Part shown: piece by piece, positions 9,926 to 23,100 of the stretch
How the letters are laid out: every line of letters starts with the position of its first letter
How positions within the stretch are numbered: position 1 is the stretch's first letter
Source of the DNA: Auriscalpium vulgare
Lineage: Eukaryota; Basidiomycota; Agaricomycetes; Russulales; Auriscalpiaceae
NCBI GenBank assembly: GCA_019915015.1
Contig: JAHBBC010000003.1
Location: forward strand, 310,001 to 374,000
DNA: 64,000 nucleotides
Direction: 5' to 3'
Notes under the pieces: generated by a model
The model's input: only the letters and a program-made list of their open reading frames with translations
Database searches by the model: none
What the model was told of the DNA's origin: nothing
Program-made: the position numbers and the translations under genes

Positions 9926-12541
9926 CTAGTGAGGAGCGCACTTCTTCTGGTGCCGCCCTTTCCCCCTATGGCCGTGAAGCCAATTCTGCACCTTGTCCGA
10001 GAGCTTGGGCTTCGGCGGGTGTGCCATGAGCCACTCCTGCTCCTCGTCGTACGCCTTCACTTGATAGTACAGCGGCGAGAAGCGCGGGAGCATCGAGTCG
10101 CGGATGGTCGGAAGCGGGAAAGAAACATCTGACGGGAGCGAAGGAATCGGCGTGCGATTTTCCTCGGGCTCGAGGATGTTGTAGATAGTGAGCAGGGGAA
10201 ACCCCGGCCGATGAGGGTCCATCTCGATGAAAGGCGCCTTGCTGTCCTTTGGCTCGCCAGACGAGGTGGCGTTGGCAGACTTGGCATTGGCGTTCGACTC
10301 GACAGCCACAGTGACTGTGACTGTCTTCGTGATGACGCCGAGGGCAGGATCGTCGAGCGGCTTGGGCTTCTCGCCGCCACAGTGGCGCCGGAAGAAACGG
10401 CCGGCATTCGCCAAGAGGGGAGCCTTCACAGGCTTTGCAGGGGTTTCCGTAGCCTGGACTTCCTCTGGTCTTGGGGCAGGCAAAGAAGAACCTTGGACAG
10501 TAGAGTTTGAGATAGGAAGGAACTTCATTCCTTCCTGAGGATCATAGAGGATGGGAGAAGTAAAAGTGAACTCTGGAAGGGGGTCTTCGCCTGCGTAATA
10601 GGGCGTGCCATGCGGGATGACAAGACCCTCGCCATCAGACCGGATCTTGTGAGGAACGGGGACACTAGGTGGCTTTGCAGTACGCTCGGCCATCGCAACC
10701 CAGTCGCTATCCCTTTATGTCAGGATACTTGGACGACAATCGAGCTGCAGCTACTTACACATCTGCGAAGAACGGGTGGGCTTTCATGGCGCTGAGAGTC
10801 GGACGCTGCGCAGGGTCCTTGTGCAACAGCTAGTAGTCTCAGGTAAGAATCGCAGGGCGAGTGATTGAAGAACAACATCCACTCACGGAGCGCACAAAGT
10901 CTTTAGCAGCAGTGGAGACGTCGGACTCCTCAAAACTGAAGTCCTCGCCGAGGATCGCGGCCACCAGCAGGTCTTGGTCGAGGCGGCCGTGGGCGAATGG
11001 TGTCTGCATGAGCCGTCAGCAAAGAGATCCACTCGAATCGTCATATAAACGCACTCGTCCAGTGAGTAACAGATAGATGAGAACGCCAAGAGACCAGTAG
11101 TCCACGCCATACGAGTACGCCTGTGACTGTAGGACTTCCGGTGCCATGAAATCCAAGGACCCGCAAGCCCTTTTCGTCGAACCGCGAGGGCATTTCTTCT
11201 CCTCAACGTCGTAAGCGGGGGACTCGGTGGTCTGGTTGTCGCCAAACATCCTGGCGAGACCGAAGTCTGCTACGAGCAGGTGTCCGGCATCGTCAAATAG
11301 AACGTTCTCGGGCTTGATGTCTCGGTGGACAATACCCAAGCTATGAAGCCGTTCGAGCGAGACGAGCTGGCAAAGATATCGTCAAGGACAAACGTAGGCT
11401 GTCTGAAAGACTGTGGCGTACCAACTCTCCGGCCAGGAATCTGACGTAGAGCTCAGGCATCTTACCCCATCGTTCTAACTCTGTTGCAAGATCGCCGTTT
11501 TTGCAGTATTCCTGAAGTAGCCATATTAGTGTGTGGAATCACAGAGGGCGAGAAAGAACACGCACCGTTGCAATGAAGAAATTCGCGCTGTCATGCCAGC
11601 TTGCGCGCATTTGTAAGAAGCCCTTCTCGGTCTCTAGGGCTCTCAGCACTCGGTGTTCCTCCAGAAGCACCTCGTCCATGACTTTGACAGCAAGGTCTAT
11701 CCCCGTCCTGCGATCCTTGGCGAGATACACGGTGCCAAATGAGCCGGCTCCCAGGACCTTGATTGGCTTTAGGTCCTTGACGGTCAGCGGGCGAGGACAG
11801 GGTGACCAATTATTAGGCGTAGGGGCAAAATCGAAGGGCTCGGGCGTGTAGTGCGCATGGCCATCATTGAAACTGACGGCGCACATGACGGGACCCAGAG
11901 GGAAGCCTGGCGCGCCTGGCGCTTCGGTAGGGTCTCCGGAGACGCATGATTGAACAGAGATTGAAGTCGCCGAAGAGACTGACGACTTATTACGGCTAGC
12001 GAAGACCGATGTGGGGGACGCGGTGCTGGTAGGAGAGACCACCTCGACGTGCTTATCGGGAGTTTCCAGTTTGTTGAGGGGTTTGGGAGCGGCTTCGATA
12101 AAGAAGCGGGCCTTCTCTGCATCGCGTTCGGCCTTGCGTCCGATGTACTGCAACCAAGGTAAGTCATTCTATGCGATACCAAAGAGCAGGGAAAGAGCAG
12201 GGGACTCACATGGAAACGAAGATCTATCTGGTAAATGAAGTGGGCTCCGCGCCAGACATCAAGAAGCTTGGGGTAATGCATGAGGTAGCCGAGGAACTTC
12301 AGCACCCGCTTATCGGTTTCGCGCGCACGAGCCGGGGCAGCCTGCGGGCAGTGGCGTGTTATGTTGTGCGCGAAGCCAAGCAGAGTCATGACGTACTGGG
12401 AACAGGCATGCAAGCATGCTCGGCAGCCCAACGTGAGCGGGGTCCAGAGCCTAAACGCGGGTGAGAATGCGTAGAGCACCACAGGTAGGGACTCACGATG
12501 GAGGAAGTGCACTGAAACGATCGTTGGTTGACTTGCGACAT
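9926..12541 (-). CDS. AGC-like serine/threonine protein kinase
   Basis: This is a multi-exon kinase. Exon 1 begins MSQVNQRSFQC at 12541; an in-frame ATG at 12634 is an alternative start. Exon 2 holds a helical N-terminal region (RVLKFLGYLMHYPKLLDVWR, about 12230-12390). The kinase domain runs from about 11790 to 10740. It shows the glycine loop LGAGSFGTVYLAKD, lysine in LAVKVM, HRDIKPENVLF, ADFGLARMF, CGSLDFMAPEVL, YGVDYWSLGVLIYLLLTG and RSLLHKDPAQRPT. A C-terminal extension of about 255 residues follows, with an FTFTSP-like segment recalling an AGC C-tail, and ends in a basic KGRHQKKCAPH. HRD, DFG and the VAIK-type lysine are all present, so it should be active. The activation segment is longer than usual (about 25 extra residues between DFG and CGS). 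Substrates are unknown. Confidence 0.85.
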
Positions 12542-13498
12542 GGTCCAGCTTGAGGCTTGGATGTGGACTTGAGGATGTCGGTGTGGTGTTGTGGGAGACG
12601 GGTAAGATCCAGTGGAGCGATTTGAACGCCCCATGGACGATTATAAGACAGAGCAGTTTGGATTGAGACTGGCGGTGTATGACCAGGCTGTTCTCGCCAT
12701 AGGCTGGCAGGCGAACTGCGGATAGCGAGGACATGGCAGATAGTATGTCACAGCGTAGGGAGATAGATATATCATTCAAGAGATGCATAGGATAACCTCG
12801 CAGGGATGCAGGACTTCCAAGCTACGAGTTCGACGGGGAAGTCAGCTGCGTGCGTAACGAGCACTCTGAAAAATTGTAAATCCACGTAGAGCACCATCTA
12901 TTGCATCCGGCAAGGACCAGGACACAGCGGCCCCGTCATGAGCCAGGGTTTACTTGACAGTGCTTGACACCGATTCCACAGTTAGCGGTGATAGACAGTG
13001 ATAGACCTCTCGTTGTCGTCCTGTTCATGTCCGAAAGGCAGGTACCTTTGTCCTTTTGATATAAAAACGCCGAGCTTGAAGCACTTCGATGGCGAGACGC
13101 ACTTGGCAGGAGAGTCACGGTCGAGTTGGGCCCTCGCGGGGAAGACTCGGAGCGCAATGTTTGCGGTTGTTGGGCAAGAGCTTTCGATCCTAACATGACC
13201 AAACATCTCTTGCCATGCACTGGCAAGACCGTGGTTGACCTGTGCGTGTGGTATTCCTCTGGGACACAAACTAGTACTAGTTCTCGGTTATGTCCACATC
13301 AATGCGCTCAATAACTCTATTCTCAAACTTTGGGATCAGTTTGTCATCATATACTAACTTTCATGAGGGGAGTCTCGGATAAGTCCGCCTGAGGTGCGTT
13401 TCGACATATTGATGACAATTGATATACAACACAAGCAACACGATACATAGGTGACAAATAGTATATTTGCAGTGGACGCGGGCCGCGCTTGAGCTTGC
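12542..13498. other. Intergenic region, no gene recognised
   Basis: This stretch separates the 5' end of the kinase from the 3' end of RICTOR. The open frames here are short, have no recognisable motif and look like chance readings. It should hold the kinase promoter and the RICTOR 3' untranslated region. A short palindrome CTAGTACTAG is near 13271. Confidence 0.5.
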
Positions 13499-16400
13499 TT
13501 AGTCCCCGAACCCTACAACCATGCTTTGCGGCCGCAAACTCATCACCGGCGGCGCATTCTGCAGCGCCTTCGGTGGCGGCCCGTCCTCCTCCTCGTCGCT
13601 CTCCGATGCGTGCCAGCGCGGCCGGGCAGCAAATAGCACGCTCTTTGCACGACTCCTCCCTGGAGCAGGCTCAGACTTAACTTCTGCTGGCTCCTCGGGC
13701 TCCACAGCCGCCGGTGGCAAAGCGAGCTCTTTAGCACATTCGGCCAGCTGTTTGACGATGTCGAGGTCGAGGTCAATGTCGAAGAGGTCGAGGATAAAGC
13801 GCCGCACGGGGAGCCGGTAGCGAGAGGTCGAGATGGTATGGAGGGCGCGGTAGAACATGGGTACTGATGAGAAGACCGCTTGGTATTCGGGTCGCGTTTT
13901 CAATCTGCGAGTCGGATGAGTAGAGAGCCACGGTGCAAGCTGCCTGGACTTACTTCGCCAGTGATCTCGAGGCAGTGTTCGCTATGACGGAGTTAGATAA
14001 ATTCGATATAGCGGTGTGAACCTCGATCTCTTCAGGCGATGATAGAGGGATCAAGCGGAGATCACCGTCCCCTCTCAGTTGTATTGGTTCCCATGGCGGT
14101 ATCTGTCGCAAACATAAAGATGGGTGAATGAGCCAGCCGATAATCATTCTCACGACTCACAGATATGAATTTTTCAATGTCTTGTGGTACGCAAAGACCT
14201 GTGGGCAGGCCAAGGGGCGACACCGTAGCCTCCCAGTCATAGTCATCCAAGACCTCGGCACCTTGTGGCGTCGAAGATATTAAACCGAGGACAAAGAAAC
14301 ACGTTCTGCAGGCGTTCTCAGAAGACTGCCCCCGCTGTGGAAGTGCGACATGGCTTACCCTCGGACTGATAGCATTAATGACTGCTCAGCGATCTCAAGG
14401 ATGACGGGGATGATCTCGTCTTCTTCGAGAAAGAGCAGTCCCCCGGCCGACGACCCAATGCTGCCCTGCCGAGAATGTAAATAATATCGGCGATTGCGAA
14501 GCGATATCAACGTACGACCGCCCAGAGGATGCTTTTCAGCTTGAGAATGACCTCCGGATCTTCACTCTCGAGCCCATGCTGCCGGATGAACAAAGCGAAT
14601 TCTGAGAAGTGACCTTTCTCGTGTAAGATTTGGCACCCGAGATCGGTTTTGGCTACTTCGCCATAGAAGTGTGGAGGGACGACGCCATCGAAAGTCCTGA
14701 GGATTATGAAGCTCAGCATCGGGAAGTTAAGGCTACGACGAGTTTGAACGCACTTCGTTTCGTAGTCGTCCGACGGAAGAAAATCCAGAGCCTTGGCCAG
14801 AAATATTTCGATCTGTATTACGTACGATATATTTCGGTCCTGTGAAGCCAAAGCGTGAGGCGCCACCTGGACTCATAACAGAATCACACCCTACGTGGAA
14901 CCATATGTCCATTTCACGGTCAATATATCCGGTGTCGAATAGATACCTGAAGCCCATTGGCGTGGACATGAATCTATCTGCCGCTTCAGTCTGAAACATA
15001 TATGTATATACATAGACTGCACTGACTTGAGTAGGAGTGTCTGGCCAACGTCGCCGAGGTGTTCGAGAGTCGGCTGCATCGCAACAACGAGTTGGAGGAT
15101 GTCCATGGACTCGCAAGCCTCTTCGAGGAAGTGCGTCGCCATCTCGCAGACCTCCATGGCGGGGTCATAGAGCTGTGTGAGGAGCAGCCGCAATGTCCAT
15201 GTATTCGCAGTAGGGCTATGGAGAATCATGCTGCCCAAATGGTTGGTTGCGTACAGGCGGATGTGCTGCAAAGAAATCGGAAGTTCAGGCCTTGAATGGA
15301 GGGAGGTAACATCAGCTGACTTTGTAACTGGACGTGAGGGCTTTCGACAGGACGATGCGTGGGTGGCCGTCGCTAAATAGAGCTTTAGCTCTAGGTCAAC
15401 GGCCAAAGACGGCCGAACACACGACGCTCACATGCTGTAGTCAATATTTTCAATGATACCCTTGATTAGGTCCTCGCGACTACGCAGCTCGCTCAAGTGG
15501 TAAAACGCAGTGAACACCTTGAACTTCTCCATCAGCCTAGGTATGACTTGTCAGCCGCGCACACGCAGTCCAGCAAGACAGGCCACTCACTCGATGCCTT
15601 CTTTGTGCTTGCTGAGTGTCCCCAGCATCTCAAGGTACCCATATGTCAATGTATCTGACACCCTCTTTTTCGAGAAAATAGGGTCAGACTCGGGGGTGCC
15701 ATTGAACTTAGCATGTCTGTGAGCAGCAAATCGCAGCACTGGTACGAACAACGCGCACCGGGTCAAGCTGAGCAAAGCTCCGCGTGATTTGTTTGAGAAG
15801 GTCATCCTCTGAAGACAGGAAACGCTGACCATCCGGGCTCGCCATTAGTGTTGTTAGGAGCGTGCACCCCAAGCGAACCCATCGCATGTTAATCTCCAGC
15901 ATCGTCAGCCTGATCACTGAACAAAATATGTATACGTATATTTACCTTTACCCGCTCCATATCTGAGAAGCGATGGCTAAAGGGATGGAAGAACGACATC
16001 AGGCGGCGGATGAACCGTGACACCTTGATCGCCTCCTCCATGCGCTTTGGATTGAGTAGCGGGCCTTCGATTAGGTCCTGCAGGGTCTCGAAATTCCACT
16101 TGTTATGATCCTTTGTAAGCATCACCTGCACGGACATGAACACGCTTCGCGCAAGAAGAATCAACATCGCGCGCTCACCTGCGTCTCAAGCAGAGCGGCC
16201 TGGAATGTCTTATCGTCCATTTGCAGCCCCATCTTGATCTTCACCTGCTCAACCTGTCGCTGTCCTCGGCGGATAGCATCTTCCACAGAGTTCGCTCTGA
16301 GACTACGATCAACGCATGATACTCGCAAGCACCAGACTCAAGCTCACCTCGGCCGATTGCTCGTGACGGGTGTGGTGTGCAGCCTCGCGCGATTGCGATT

Positions 16401-18859
16401 GAAGCTGTCAATCGACGATAGTGTGGATGTCCCGATAATCCGGTGTTCACCGTCTTTGTAGTCCGACGCGAGGCTAAATACGTCGGGGATTTGCTGTGGA
16501 GGTACGTGTCACGAACTGTTGATGCGCTCGGAGACGTGAAGGCATACCTGCAGCTGGGCCGCCATAGAAAGAGGCAGAACCTTGTTTGCAAGCTGGAGTA
16601 ATTCTGCCATAAGCAGGGTTCCCTTCCTCGACAGATTATTCCCCGTCGTTGCCTCTGCGAACATGTCTGTCAAGGCCTGAGATACAACTGTCAGTCTGAC
16701 CTCCAAACAGTGACACAGATGGGACCCACGTCTAATAAGCCCGCCTTCGTGAAGACTAAGATTAGCAGAGCGATGTATTGGTCAGTCAGCTTCAGTGGTT
16801 CAGACTGCCGTTGCTGGATGTCTGCATCCAGTCCGCTGTCGTGTTCTTTCGCTTGTCTCGAGTGATGGTACACTATATTATATGGAGCATTCATTTGAGC
16901 GTACGCGGAATTGGTACGGTTTCACTTACTGGTGAGACGACGGCCATTGATGAACGTTTGATACCAATCCGACGTTTTGATGTTGAGGAGGTCGAAAAAC
17001 ATGTCTAGCACAGTTTCCTGGACCGCTGTCAGTAGTCATATGGTCATGAAAGATGAAAGGACGTACCCTATGTTCCAGAGATGGTATTCGGAGTGTATCA
17101 ATAATCGCTCGAATGGCGCGGAAGTCAGCCATGCAGAGATATATGAGCCCTGCTCAGCGATCAGCTCGAAGGCAAAAATTGCTGACTCCGGAGGACGAAC
17201 CGCTCCACGACCGCAACATGCACGCAATGTTTTTGCACACGCTTTTCACCCGGTCCGAATGCTCGGCGGCATCCTTTCCGTAAGCGTCGGTGACGCCTGA
17301 CAGACCCATCTTCCTTGCAGATCAGTACTGGACTACAGAAGTGAAGGAAGTGAATGGACCCACCTCCAGGTCCATCCCGGGAGCCAGAAACGCGCGTGTC
17401 CGAGGTGAGTCGACGATACACAGAAAGACAGCATTTAGCATGGACGAGAGCTCCATGGGTCCCTCGGCAAGCGTGTGCAAAAGAACGCGAATTCCACCCG
17501 CCTTCGCCACGAGCTCGATGTCAATGAGTACTATCCACAAGTCTTTGATAAACAAGACATATAAGTATGAAGGCGATGACTCACGGATTTCTGCCAGCGT
17601 CTGGATACACATAGAACGGAAGGGATCGTCTGGTTGCTCCGCCACGGCCACAAACGCACGCATGACTGGCTCTGATAAAGGTACGGTCCCAGAGCAAGCG
17701 GTATTATGAGGATCTCGTCGCTGCGAGCCAATTTCGACGATGGCACGGATGAGCTTGATGACCTGCTCTTTTTCAACAGTGTGTTTGTTGTCAAGTGTTA
17801 AAGATCTTTCGGTCAATCATAAGTAAGCATAGATAGTCAGAGGCTAGATGAACGCACTTCACAATGTACCAGTCAAGCGGCTGCTCCCCCAGGCGCTTCA
17901 CAGAGTCAACGTCAACGATAATGTGCCGTATCAGACGATAGGCAGTTGCACGGCAGAATTGGGATGACCGATCCGACAGCGCGGGGATAGCCCTGTAGCA
18001 GCATCGGGGAGGTTGTTCACAACATGTTATGAAGACTCACGCTTGCACGACCTGCGCGACGTCCAGCTCGTAACGGACGCGTAGATTCCGCTGCAGGATA
18101 GCGATAAGCTTGGTCATGGCTTCGACACGGGCGCGGGTGGTTTCGACGTCCTTGTAGATCGAGCCGGAGGGCATAGAGGACGAGCTCGGGGAGGTCGAGG
18201 GCGAGGCGTAAGAGCGTCCGAGAGACGCCAGCGTCTTAATGTAGCCCGAGGCTTGCTGCAGAACAGTGCGGAAATCATCTGCGGGAAATTGAGCTAGGTC
18301 GCGGTCGATGGCGCGGTGGACATATATATCTGACCTCGGTCGTCGTTTATTCTGCGATCTGAAGAGAGATTGGTCGGAGTGTGAGACGAAACGCAAAAAA
18401 GACTCACGGGAATCCAGCCGTCGAGACACCTGTTCTATGCGACTTCTAGCCATCTGCAGTTCAGATTCGACCTGTTGACGGAGTGTTTCCTGACACACCA
18501 ATTACCCGTCAGATGCTGCGTTGAGGCAAATCGTTGTGACTCACTGTCAGCTGCGAATTATGCATACCCAACATCGTCTCAGCGCCCTCTTTTATCCGCA
18601 CGGCAACCGACATCATGGTGTTGAGTATGACAAGCTGTGACGGTAAGACAACGATTAGCGAGGGCCGTGTAAGCCGAGATGCAGAGATCGCGTTGCGACA
18701 GCGCAAGCTCACCTGCTCGCCGACATCCTTGCCGTCTAGCTTAGAGAAGTCAAACACGTCGGAATGATCCGTGGATGTCCGTCCGTTGGACATCGAGGGC
18801 GACGAGCCCGCGCGCTCGCGTGCGCCGTCATGGGAGCGGTCCACAGTGTGTCCGGACAT
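13499..18859 (-). CDS. RICTOR: RICTOR-type TORC2 scaffold subunit
   Basis: This is a large gene with many short introns, the homologue of RICTOR, S. pombe Ste20 and yeast Avo3/Tsc11. It is an armadillo-like scaffold of TOR complex 2 at the plasma membrane, which controls AGC kinases and actin. It starts MSGHTVDRSHDG at 18859 with a Ser-rich N-terminus. A helical segment ETLRQQVESELQMARSRIEQ (about 18490) resembles an HR1 Rho-binding coiled coil. The Rictor N-terminal helical repeats span about 18100-15900. The diagnostic middle and C-terminal blocks are ATHFLEEACESMDILQLVVA with PTLEHLGDVG (about 15040-15160), GFRYLFDTGYIDREMDIWF (about 14900-14960), YGEVAKTDLGCQILHEKGHF (about 14610-14680) and KSILWAVVRGSIGSSAGGLL (about 14430-14530). 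The last exon has a charged low-complexity tail ending at a TAA at 13499-13501. It is divergently paired with NDUFS4, with 249 bp between the ATGs. Confidence 0.9.
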
Positions 18860-19108
18860 TCGTAGCGGCTGCGCGTGCGCCCTCAGCGCGGGGCGACGTC
18901 GGAGGGGGCGACGTCGTTGGTGCCGTGTCGTCGACGATGGTAAAAGACGGTCCTATGCGCAGTGGGGATAGTTGTGGCCCTTGTGGGTGTGCTGCGCCGA
19001 CTCGGACGCTGTGCCGACGGCATTTGGCATCCGAGAATGTCCGTGGGAAACAAGGACAAGTCGCCGCCGCGCTTCAAGTTGTCCGCCGTCCCAGCCGGCA
19101 GCATCACC

Positions 19109-19829
19109 ATGTCTCTCATCAGAGCCTCGACGCAGGCGTTCAGACAAACAATCCACTTGCGCACGGCGGTGCGTGCTCTCTCCAGCGAGGTCAAGGCGCC
19201 AGTAGAATCCAGGACGGAGACCGCAGAGGTCGCCATCCCGACGAAGGATGTCCTGACGGCGGAGGTCCTCAGCGGGGCTCCCAGTGCGTGCATATCCTTG
19301 TATACTTAGTCGCCACTGACTCTCATTGTGCTTGTTAGCGGAGCTTCGTCATCGCCCGGTGCGGATTTACCAGCCAGCGCGCAACACTATGCAGAGCGGC
19401 GGTGCGAAGATGGAGCGTTGGCGTATAGACTTCGACATCCTCCAGGGAGGTGGGCGATGGGAGAACCCTCTCATGGGCTGGGCAAGCTCGTGCGCAACGT
19501 GGCGTTTCTTCTATCTGCATGCGTCTGACTGTGGATGAAGGGCCGACTACATGCAGGGAACCCGGGTATCGTTCAAATCCAAGGAGGATGCCATCCACTT
19601 CGCTGAAAAGCAGGGTGAGTCCCCATCGGTCTCTCGATATGAATTTGGCATTGACGCTCAGGATGGCGGCCAGGCTGGGATTACTACGTGTGAGTTTGCT
19701 GCTCGTGCCCCCTACTGGACTGACCTTGCATGCAGTCAACCGCCGCCAACGAAGAAGATTCCTCCAAAGAATTACGCGGAGAACTATGTTTACAAACCCA
19801 ATAAACTTCGCATCGCTCGTACCAAGTAG
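19109..19829 (+). CDS. NDUFS4: Complex I accessory subunit NDUFS4 (18/21 kDa)
   Basis: This nuclear gene encodes the NDUFS4/NUYM accessory subunit of mitochondrial NADH:ubiquinone oxidoreductase. The ATG at 19109 opens a mitochondrial-type presequence (MSLIRASTQAFRQTIHLRTA, rich in Arg, Ser and Ala). After splicing the mature part reads RHPVRIYQPARNTMQSGGAK, then WRIDFDILQGGGRWENPLMG, then DYMQGTRVSFKSKEDAIHFA and EKQGWDYYVQ, and ends in PPKNYAENYVYKPNKLRIAR before the TAG at 19827-19829. These blocks are the ETC complex I conserved region, and the product has the usual length. Four or five short introns are present. NDUFS4 stabilises the N module in the mitochondrial matrix arm. Confidence 0.94.
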
Positions 19830-20191
19830 ATTACGCTTCTCATATACCGGCTGCACACCTGCAATTTGTTGGAAATGTCAATCTGTTGGGACGCATTGGT
19901 GTGCTGCCGGTGACAACCGAGTGGAGATATTCAGACGCCCATTAAATAAGGTCTTGAGCGCCAGCATCAAGACCATCTGGTAAGGTGAACGTTCCAGCAA
20001 CGCCAGCGTCCAGCGTGCGCGTGAGGCCTAGGGAGCGTGGAGCGGGACGGCCTCGGTAAAGACCGAGCTGGCGGAGGCTGGCGGTGATGTTGGAGTTCCA
20101 CCCATGATGCCCCTCCTCGCTCTTTCTCTCCTACCTCCTCTCTATACCCCTTCCCAGAGGACATTGGTCAGTGAGGAGGTCGCATTCAACG
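19830..20191. other. Intergenic region, no gene recognised
   Basis: This lies between the stop of NDUFS4 and the ATG of the CSC1-like gene. No open frame with recognisable content is seen. A pyrimidine-rich tract near 20108-20155 (tctttctctcctacctcctc) fits the CSC1-like promoter or 5' leader. Confidence 0.5.
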
Positions 20192-23100
20192 ATGGCAACG
20201 CTTCAGGACAGACCCTTCTCCAAGGACTACAGGTACGCCGCCCTGAGCTGTCTGGGTCTCGCCCTGCTTCTCTGACGCGAAGCTCCCCACAGTGGCCTCA
20301 TCAACCAGTCTGTCATCGCTGGGTCTCTCATGCTATTGTTGTTCACCGCTCATGAAGTCATGAAACGCAAGCGGCGTGGCAAGGCAAAGCCGGGCCCGGG
20401 CTTGGGTACCGTGGAGACATGGGAATTCGGATAGTGAGCCTGGCGGGCTCTGCGGCGATGTCAGTGAACTAACTGCTCGTGCGTGGTACAGCCTATACCA
20501 AGGCCGATCCTGGGCGAAGTGAGCCTTTTTGTGCGAGTTGCAGTCAGCCACTGACTGACCCTCGATAGGAACCCGTCACCGCCATCGCCTAACACGTACC
20601 CTCTAGCCTGGGTCCAACAAGTTCTGAAGTTTTCAGACGACGACATCAACGAATTGCGCGGCGTCGATGCTGCGCTTTACATACGATTCCTGCGAGGTTG
20701 CAGTGAGTGGCTTCCTCATTTCCATCTGCGTCATCCTACAACACAACACAGCATGGTTCGCGTTCCTGCACACATGCACGACCATGCCGATCCTCCTGCC
20801 CATTCACTTGCACTTCTCCGATGATTCCTTCTCCCCCCCGCGCTCTATGACCCGCGCCTCGATCTCCGCGCTCGTCACGACCGGCAAGGGCAAGAGTCTG
20901 CTCTGGATCCACCTCATCCTCCTCTTCTGGGTTACCTTTACATGGATCTTCACCCTCCTCTGGATTTGCCGTGGCGCGTTCCTCTACAGGCGCGCCCACA
21001 TCCTCGCTGCCGCGGAACGTGCGGCGAGCGCCAACGAAGCGGAGCGTCAGTCACAGTACCATCCGCATCCTCACCCGCAGTTTCCGTTCCAAGCGGTACC
21101 GACGCTCGACGACGACAAGTCAAACCGTGGTCTACGTCTGCGCACCGTAATGGTAACAAACCTACCTCTTACCCTGCGCTCAGAGAAGGAGCTCGCTGAG
21201 TACTTCCAATACTACCTCTCGCGGCCGATCGAGAAGCCCGCCGTCGCAATCACGTCATCCGTGCAGCCAGGATTCATCAACAAGTCTGCCGGGTTCCTCT
21301 TCAACCGCGCGAGGCATATCCCCGAGCACCTGCCGCACCTGCACCGTCCCGGTGCGGAATCAAGCGATCTCGCGCCCAGCGCCGTGTCAGCGCAGCCGGA
21401 ACCGCAAGACGTGCCAGTCATATCGCGGGTAGTCATCGCACGCAAGCTCACTGAGCTCGCTGCGCGCCTGGAGAAGCGGGAGGAGATACTTAGGCGTCTC
21501 GAGACAGCGCACATCGGCCTCGCACGAAGAGTGCTTCTTGCGGTCAAGCGCGCTTTAGATGAACGAGAGGGTGTTAAGCATTTATCGAAGAGGGTGGCAG
21601 ACTATCTGAAACCGTCATTCCGGAGGCTTAGCCAAGAGTCGCCAACTTCTAAGGAGGGTCAAGCACATGCCGATATGGACCTCCTCATATCAGCAATGCA
21701 ACCCTTCATCGAAGAGTTTGGGCTCCGTGGCCATCCTCCACAGACCTCGTACACTGCTGGTGAGCATATGTTTCCAAGGTGTCTGACTGAGTCGCTAACA
21801 GATACATGCTGCAGATCCCAACCGCCGGACAATATGGGAAGCGCTCAACGCGCTTCCGCGGCGCATCCTTGAGCCGTATCAGCCCCTCTTCCACCTCTCC
21901 ACGCTCTTTCGCGGAAAGACTGTGCCTGCCATTGACTACTACACGACAAAACTTACGCTCCTCTCCACGTTAATTACGGAGAATCGCTCGCACCCGCCAG
22001 CAGAATACGCGCCCGTGTCCACGGCGTTCGTGACGTTCGCGACGCCGAAGGACGCGCGGAGAGCGTGCAAGTACCTCGCGGTGCACCCGAACAATCCGTT
22101 GACGTGCGTGGTCTCGATGGCACCGAGCTATGAGGATCTGGATTGGACGAGGATCATGAAGTCGACGTATAAAGCCGAGGTAGGCACTCCGCTTCCGCAT
22201 ATACTCGACTGCTGAGCTTGCTCCTGTAGTTCATCAAGGACTGGGTCGTGAATGTCGGGGTGTGGTGAGTTGATAAAGCGTCTATCTATGCATGTGTGCT
22301 GCTCATCACTGGCCAGGGTCTTCACGTTGGCATGGCTCTTCCCTGTGTCGCTGTTCGTTACGCTGGTGTCGATCCAGAATATCTCCGCATTTTGGCCGGG
22401 TCTTGTGCGTGCAGCCATGATTGTATCTCGCTCAGTCATTCATTGTGTTTCTTGTTCAGTACCACTACCTGCAACACCATCCATGGGAGGAAGAGCTCAT
22501 CCAGTCTTTCCTACCCACGCTGTTGGTTTCCTTACTCACACTCCTCATTCCCGTTCTCCTCCTGCTCATTGCCAAGAAAGCACACACAATTGTCACGCTC
22601 TCCGAGCTGCACGACCGCATCATGACGCGCTACTACAAATTCCTCATCGTCAACGTCTTAGTATTCTTCTGTGTCGGTACGGCGACGCTACAGTCGTTTT
22701 TGGTATCGTTCGCGTCTAAAGGTGGCAAGAACATACTGAACATAGTGGCGAGCAGTTTCCCGTCTGCTGGCCCGTTCTATGTCGGTTGGTGTGAGTTGCA
22801 TGCTTTTCATGAAAATCGGAAAGAATTGATGAGTTCACAGTGATTTTCACGACCGGGATACACGCATCGCTGGAGATCGCACTATGTACGTGACTTGTAT
22901 AGTCATGCTTACGCTTGCGCTCATTCGTTCTGACTTTGCAGTTGGCGTGAGTGTCTTGCAAGGTTCTGGTGAAAGTCCCTAACCGACCATATTGCGATAG
23001 CTCCCCCTGTTCATGTACCCTTCGACGATGCGGCAGGTCACCCCTCGGAAGAGAAATGTTCGAATCCGGCCCAGAACGTTCAATTACTACTGTACGTGCC

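Noticed and set aside
11784..12788. 334-residue minus-strand frame over the kinase 5' end
   Set aside because: It is out of frame with the kinase exons and passes through introns; the kinase reading is supported by conserved motifs.
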